Below are positions 56,474 through 64,000 of a stretch of DNA of 64,000 nucleotides, in pieces. Position 1 is the stretch's first letter. Every line of letters begins with the position of its first letter. A program made the translations under genes and the position numbers. Below the pieces are notes generated by a model. It saw nothing but the letters and a program-made list of their open reading frames with translations, had not been told where the DNA came from and ran no database searches. This DNA is from Pyrenopolyporus hunteri (lineage: Eukaryota > Ascomycota > Sordariomycetes > Xylariales > Hypoxylaceae), in the NCBI GenBank assembly GCA_902806595.1, contig CADCXC010000037.1:806001-870000 (forward strand), written 5' to 3'.

Positions 56474-58559
56474 TAAAAGTCGGAGAACGGTGCCTAGGGG
56501 CTAGGTGGAAGATAAAGGGGGCAGAGTTGGCCTTAGGCATGTCGGGGTCATGGATTTATAAGGTTACATGCGATATTCGCACTGATATCTAAGACCTTAA
56601 GCCCTTCTGGCGTCTATCCGGATATGGCTGTTTATAATGATCAAAGCTTTAGCGGGTAACTTTCGGTATTACGAGCTGGACTCCTATCTTTATAATACTT
56701 GCAAGGGGGGCTTTGTTTTACCTTGCTTTGCCTTTGCTTTGGCCGCCTACCTGCCTAGGAGGTAGGTAAGGAGTGCGATTCCTACTCCTTTGGAACTCGT
56801 AGAAGCGCTAGACACGCAAACTTGGTAGTTCGGCGCGCTATGGGATGAGCTTGTCATACCTGATGAAAATTTCCTGGGCTAATCGTTGCTGTTAGCTCCC
56901 GCAAACATGGCTCGAGTCCAAGATATGAAATGAGCGGTGCTCGCGATCGAGGCTGTTTGATCGCCAAGCCAAAGTGTGACAAACTGTTTCGGCTACCGAG
57001 AAAGCCGTGCCACCTAGGGGATGCAGATAGCCGGGGATACCTCTGCATCTACATAGTTATGAAGAGCGAATCCCCACGCCCGTCTCGGTCATAAACGGGT
57101 TGAATAGGTATATACTCTTAGAAAAAGACCATTTAGTAATGACTGCGTGAGATTTTCTTTGTTCCCGTATAAAATAAGGCTGACTCATACGGGATTCCTG
57201 TTTTCTGTATACATGCCCGTATATGGAAATCGATCTTGTGTAACTAGTCATATATATTGCATCTTAGGCCTCAGACGGCTGGCGAGTGTTTAGACGGAAT
57301 TTAGTACGAGGACGTACCGTAACCGATGCCGGGCGTCGATGGATAGGTGTTTGAGTATTCAAAAAAGCGGGAGACACCATGTTGATTTTTAGGCTAATTT
57401 AAAACAGCGCAATAGAATCAAGGGTCGAATTGCCGGTGGCTCGTGTAATGACACAGCGGAACTACCTACATAACGTCCTAGTAATTGTTAGTGAAAGGCC
57501 CCCTATCAAGAGGGGTAGTCTCCATCACTCTTTCAACGTGTCGTGGGCGAAATAGTGGAGTGGAAATACTCCAAAGCAAAGTCGATATACCCTATTAACA
57601 ATTCGTATAGGAGAAAGAAGCGAACCAGGTTCCACTGCAGACAAGGAGACCGGTGGTTTCCATTCTAGCTTTGTTCCTCGACAGAATTTTTTTATGTGAG
57701 TAGCCGCTCTGCAGCTTTGAAGTTTTACTACAACACCTTGTTATCTGTGGCGTTGGATTGCAAGTAGACAATCACGGTTGGGCGTATAGCACGACAATGG
57801 TGCTTTAGACCAGGAACATAAATATCTTATTGGGAATTAACATAGTTAACTTTACCCTCCGTCTAATATCATGCTGCGCGAAAGTAAATTAGGGTTAAAA
57901 GGTTGCCTACCTATGTACGTCGTCGAGAAGTCTGGGGTATATTAGGTATACGATTCCGGACCACCCTGATGACCCTGCTTTGCCCCTACTAGCGAACCAT
58001 ATTCTGTCATGGATGACAGAATGGCAGAACTTCGTGTGGATAGCTCACGTAATAGGCCTTTTCACTTGACGCGCATGTGGCAGATACCACGGCTAGCCAC
58101 TGGCCTCGTCTTCGTGTGCGAAGGTGAGGGATGTATAAACGAAAAGATACGTGTGAACTGGAACGCTTTGGTGACTGCGCTTGCATACATGTAGCATAGT
58201 TTCCTTAGAGGTGGCGGTTTAGAATGTGTGGAATCTCGACCCAGGCGTGGATAGGTCTGGCCTGGGTTTCCGGCCTCGCATGGCTAGAATAGCCAATCCC
58301 CTCATTCTAATTATCATGTAGTTAGTCGATGCTGTTCAACGAACCAGAAGTCCTTCTAGGTCAGGTCCGGTATGTCTGGGGCGTCAACCGGTACCGCTAG
58401 CTTGGGTTTTGGCTACTTATACATGGGGAAAACGGCGGACCACGAGTAGCAGTTTCACCACATAATTCATTAGTACCTACCCTGGCCCAAATACCCGAAA
58501 CCGCCAAACCGCCAAAACTCATGGTTCCATAATTTGATTACACAGTCTATATAAAATAT
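56474..58559. other. Gene-poor region before the terminal AT block
   Basis: 2.1 kb without a supported gene. Small frames (56854-57048, 57057-57251 and 58009-58194) show no recognisable features. TAGGAGGTAGGTAAGG words lie near 56755. Confidence 0.4.
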
Positions 58560-61500
58560 ATACTACGTCCCCACTATGTAGTTAACGCTAACCGCTATTA
58601 TAATAATTAATAAGTCTTAACGCTATTTACCATTATAATTATAATATACTTTAACATTATTTTTTATTATAATTATAATAAATTTAAAAATTATTTTATT
58701 ATAATTTTAAATATTAAAATATAATTTAAATTAATAATTTAATTAATTTATTTACGAAGTTATTTTATAATATTATTATTAAATTTTAACGTTCGAATTA
58801 TTTAATTTAATTTATTATAATAAATAATTATATTTTAAAATTTTTAATTATTTTAAACGTAATATTCGAAATATATTATTATTAAATAATTTATTTATTA
58901 TCGATATATATCGATAATAAAATAAAAATTATTTTAAATATATTAATCGATTTAATATATTTAAATACGTTTATTAAATATAATTAAAATAATAATTTAT
59001 TAAATCGATATCGAATTTAATATATATTAAATCGATGCGAATATTTATTTTTATTATTATTATAATAATATTTTACGTAAACGTTATAAAAATAATTAAA
59101 TACGATAATATAATATCGAAAAAAATTTTATTTTATTTTATAATTTATATAAATACGTTTCGAAAGTAAAATAATGTTAATTATTATAACGTAAACGGTT
59201 AAAATTTATTAAAAATCGATTTAATTAAAATAATTTAATTAAAACTTACCTTTATAATTATTAATTAACGATTAATATTATATAAATTTTAATTTATAAT
59301 ACTTTTAATTTCGATTATAAATATAATTATTAAAAAATAAAATTTATTTAATTTTTAATTATAAATAAATATAATTAATTTAATAAATTTAACGATATTA
59401 ATAAAATTCGATAAAAATAATTATATATTTAAATCGTTAATTATATAATTAATAATTTTATTAATAAATATTTTTCGAACTTTTATTAAAATTTAAATAA
59501 TATAATTAAATATATCGATATTTTCTTTTATTTTAAATTATTTATAATTATCGTCGGTAAATAAATAAAAAACGTATAATATAAATCGAAAAAAAAAATA
59601 ATTTTTCGTTAAATTTTAATTAAAAACTTTTATTTAACTTTAATTAAAATTTAACTTATTATTAATAAAATCGGAAACTTTTATATAATTAATAAATTTA
59701 TTTTTTCGTTTAAAAATATCGACAATTCGATTTTAAAAACAAATACGATATTATATTCGAAAACGAATATTTTTCGATAAATTAACTTTCCTTTAAATTA
59801 ATCTTTTAAAAGAAAATCGAATAAAAAATATAATAAATTTTTAAATATTATTAATTCGATAATATTTAAACGATATCGACGAAATAAAAAACTCGAATTT
59901 TTATAATTATATATTAAATATTAACGATTAAAATAATAATTATTTAACGTTAATAAAAATTATATATAATTATAAAAATTAAATTTACTTACTTATACGT
60001 ATATTTAAATATATAAAACGATACGTTTTAATTTTTTTATTAAAGTTAACATAATTAATAAACGATATTTTTTTAAAAAAATACGTTAAATAATAAATTT
60101 TTATTATATTATTAAAGAAAATAAAATAATAAAAATAAAATCATTTAAAAGGGATAAAATACTACGAATATATTATTTTATAATTTTATATAAATTTTAT
60201 TTAATTTTAACGTTACGCGTTATAAAAACGATTCGAATATATAAATATATAATAATTTAAAAATAAATTAATAAAACCTTTAAATCGCATTTTAAATAAT
60301 AATAAAACGTAATAACTTTTAAAATAATATATTTACATTAATTATTTTTAAATTAACTTATATTTTAAATATAAATATTAATAAAAAATAAATTTTAAAA
60401 AAAATTATACTTATTAATTTATATTATATTTTAATAAAATTTAATCGAAATTTTAATTATTTATTATATAATATAAATAACATTTATTAAATAAAAATAT
60501 TCGTATTTTATATATATAATTCGAACGTATATATAAACCTATAAAAAAAAAACGTATATAAAAAAAATTAATTTTAAAAAAAAAATAAAAAAAAAAAAAA
60601 GTTTTATTTTATTCGTATATTACGTAACGCTTTTATAATTATTTTATCACTTAAAAACATTTAACGTTAATTTTATTAAACTTTAATATTTTTTATATTA
60701 TTAATTTTTTTTTAATTTTATATTTTTTATATAATAATTAAATTAAAAAACGTGTTATAATTATAAAATTTAATTTTATAATCGAAAAACCTTTTATTTA
60801 ATTAATTTATTTATAAGAATATTTAATTCGACTTAATAATAAATTTTTTTTTATTATAAATAATTTTAATTTTTTATTTTTATTAATTAATATATACTTT
60901 ATATTTTAAAAAAAATTTTTTATTACTTAAATATTTTTTTAACGTAATAATTAAGTTTTTTTCGAATTTCGAAAATTAATTAATACGTTAATTATATACG
61001 CTTTAAATTTATAAAAAATATTAATTTTTACGAAAAATTTTTAATGAAAATATTCGTTTTACGAAAGTAAAATATATTTTTAATAAAATATATATTTTAT
61101 AAAAAAATTTTAATAAATGTTACGATAAAAATTTTTTATTATTTTCGATTTTATATAAATATATTATAAAAATAATTTAATATTTATTTAATATTTAATA
61201 TTTACGTTTTATTAAACGATAATATTTAAAAATTTAACGCGGTTAAAATAAATTTTATTTTTTTATATTTTTTCGCTATTTTTAAACTTTATATAATACG
61301 AAATATAATTTCGAAGTAATATTAAAATATTTTACTTAAATTTACTTTTAAAATTAAATATTTTTTTTTTTATATATTCGATAAATTAATAATTAATAAA
61401 AACACATTAAATAATCGTCGATTAAAATAAATAATCGAATAAATTAACGTTAAAAATAATTTTTAAAATATTTAATTAATATTAATAAATATTTAAATAA

Positions 61501-64000
61501 TAATTACCGTTTATTTTATTTTAAAAAAACGATTTAACGTTTATTATATACGCGATAAAAATACGTAAACCGTAATATTCGATAAATAAAACATTTTTTA
61601 ATTAACATTTAATTTTAAAATAAAGTCGATTATCGACTTTATTATAAACGAAAAATATATTCGAACGTATTTTTCGAAGATAAATATAATATCGAAAAAA
61701 AAAATAACTTAAAAAATTACCGCGTTTATTTTTTAAATTTATTTTATAATTAAAATAATAATATTTAATTTAATTAATGTTAATTTTTTTTAATAATTTT
61801 TATTAACTTATAATTTTTTATATAATAAAATTAAATTCGACGTTATAAATATATAACGTTTAATTAATTTAATTTAATAAATAATAAATATATATTTTCG
61901 TAAATAAATTTTTTCTAATTTAAAAAATAAATTTAATTTACGATATAATTAATAAAAAAAACCCTTATAATTTTAAATATACGATATAAATCGAACGAAA
62001 ATACGAAATTTAATAATTTTTTCGAATTTTAAATGCGATTTATATTACTTCTATTATTTGAAAACGATAAAAATAAACTTAATATTCGAATTATTTTTAA
62101 TAATAAAAATAATACGAAATTATATTTTATTATTTTCGTTAATAAAATATAAATTAATTCGACGATTTTAAAAAAATTAATTTTCGACTTTTAATAAATT
62201 AAAATAAAAAAAAAAAAATCTATTAATTATATATTTGTATTTAATTTATCGATTTCGTTTCGACTATTTATATCTATTTTTATTTTCGATTTTATTTTAC
62301 GATTATATAAATTTAACGTTATTAACGCATTATTTATTACCATTTAATTAAATATATCGAGGTTTATTATTTTAATTAAATTTTTAAAAATTTAACTTTT
62401 TATTTTTTTATTTTTTTAATTAACGTATTTATTTTATAATTCGATATTTTATAAAACGAATTATTAAAAAAATTAATTATTAACGATAATTTCGTATTTA
62501 ACGACGACGTTAAATATAAAAAAACGACGCGATATTAATTAATATAATATAACGTTAATATTTTTCGAATAATCGACGTTTATAATAATAAAAAATAAAA
62601 GTTTAATTAAAATAATTTAAAGGTATTTATTTAAGGGAATTTTTATATAAGGTACGTTTTTAATTTCGAGGACGAAAATTTAATTTTACGTTTAAAACGT
62701 AACGTTATTTTATAAATTATTTTATAAATATATTATCGAAATATTATTTTAAAATAAGTTTTTATTTATATTATTATTTTTTTAAAAATAAATTTATTCC
62801 TATATTTTAATTTTTTTTAATAAAAATTTTAATTTTATTATTTATTTAATATATAAAAAATAATATTAAAAATATAATTAATGTATACGATAATTAATAC
62901 GTCGAAAAAATATAACCGTTAAATTTTTTTATTACTTCGATTTTAATAATAATTTTTTTAAAAGTTTTAAAAAGTAATGGTAATAATAAACGATTAATTT
63001 AAGCGTAATTTTATAATTATATTTTATTTTACTTTAATTATTAACGAATTTTTATTAATTAAATATAAAAAAACTTTTAAATTTTAAAATTTTTATTCGT
63101 TAAAAAAACATATATTATAATAAATATATTTAAATAATAATATAATAAAGTATAAACGCGTTAATTATAATTAAAATAATTAAAATTTTTTAATTTCGAA
63201 AATAAAATTAAAATTATTCGAAGTTCGTAATATATAAAAGGTAAATACGTAAAATTAACGTAAAAAAAGTTATTTCGAATAAAATATTAATAATAAAATA
63301 TATAACGTAAATATAATATAAATAATAATATTATTAATTATAATAATTAATTAATTATTATAATATCGTTATTATACGAAATATTTTTATTTAATATATA
63401 ATAAATAATAAAATTAAATATTTTAATTAAATAAATAAAAATAATTATATTAAAAATAACTATTAACGTTTAATTATAATTACGAAAATAATTAAACTTT
63501 TTTTTATAATAATTTTAATAATTATATCTATTAATATTTATTATATATATACTTAATATATAAATAAAAAACGTAATTTAAATAATAAATTTAATAATAA
63601 AATAATAAAAAAATACGTTAAATATTTAAATAAATATCTAAATAAATTATTAAAAATAATCGAACGTTAAATTATATAAAAAATTTACTTTAATTTTAAA
63701 TTACTACGAATTTAAACTTTAAAAAATTATTTAAATAAATAAATACCTACTTAAATAATTATTTATTTTTTTATTTAAATATTTATTTATTTAATAAATA
63801 TATATTTTACGTTAATATTATAAAAAAAAAAAAAATAAAAATTAAATCGTAACTTTTAAAATAATAAAACTTATAAAAAAAAACGACGAAATTATTTTTA
63901 TAAGTTATTTTTATATAAATAAAATACGTATTATAAATTTTCGTTTTTATTTTCGTAATATTTTTATAATTATTTTAATAATTTTTATAAATATTACATT
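58560..64000. repeat. Large AT-rich RIP-decayed repeat block, continues past window
   Basis: At least 5.4 kb of A/T-dominated sequence in which C occurs mainly in CG, with more CT and CA survivors than in island 1 (for example near 59245, 59640 and 59770). Its size suggests one or more degraded retrotransposons, but every frame is full of stops and I cannot identify a reverse transcriptase, integrase or LTR pair. The left boundary is gradual between about 58550 and 58640. Confidence 0.8.

Noticed and set aside
58560..64000. Possible retrotransposon reverse transcriptase remnants
   Set aside because: All frames are stop-rich and the A/T bias destroys codon identity; no motif could be supported by eye.

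Overview
The window looks like nuclear DNA of a filamentous ascomycete (Pezizomycotina). The genes are spaced apart, carry short GT-AG introns, and encode characteristic fungal proteins: shugoshin, the DASH subunit Dad2, a PREG/Pho80 cyclin, an Hsp30-type opsin and a fungal EMC10. Blocks of extremely AT-rich sequence in which almost every remaining C is followed by G are typical of repeats worn down by repeat-induced point mutation (RIP). I cannot name the species. Gene models were built by hand from splice sites, reading phase and family conservation.

Layout. 1-6.5 kb: gene-free, with a RIP-like AT island (about 551-2145). 6.6-20 kb: class II aldolase (-), exportin-1 (-, ten exons), alanine-glyoxylate aminotransferase (-) and retromer subunit Vps29 (+, with a GC-AG intron). 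20.4-27.3 kb: shugoshin (-) and Dad2 (+) diverge from a shared 775-bp intergenic region, followed by a disordered protein with a tentative TPX2-like motif; this is a local group of mitotic genes. 28.3-31 kb: an amidohydrolase, with a hAT-type non-autonomous transposon (16-bp inverted ends, perfect 8-bp target duplication) inserted 30 bp past its stop codon. 32.5-45.4 kb: membrane-anchored carboxylesterase (+), histone chaperone Chz1 (-, 10-nt microexon), EMC10 (-), PREG-like cyclin (-) and the GID subunit Gid5/Vid28 (+). 49-50 kb: an opsin-fold protein lacking the retinal lysine. 51.9-53.7 kb: intron-containing tRNA-Phe and tRNA-Leu genes. 54.6-55.7 kb: a RIP-eroded element with about 300-bp inverted repeats (Mutator-like by structure). 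56.1 kb: a relic reading frame with two stops. 58.6-64 kb: a large AT-rich decayed repeat block that runs off the window.

There are no operons, and most genes are conserved housekeeping functions (nuclear export, chromosome segregation, endosomal sorting, ER membrane insertion, chromatin, protein degradation). I found no convincing previously undescribed multi-gene system. The most interesting signals are the transposon structures, the CpG-only cytosine pattern of the AT islands, the dispersed palindrome TAGGTACCTA in intergenic DNA, the GC-AG intron, the 10-nt microexon, the tandem CCAAT array and a possible two-start aminotransferase.
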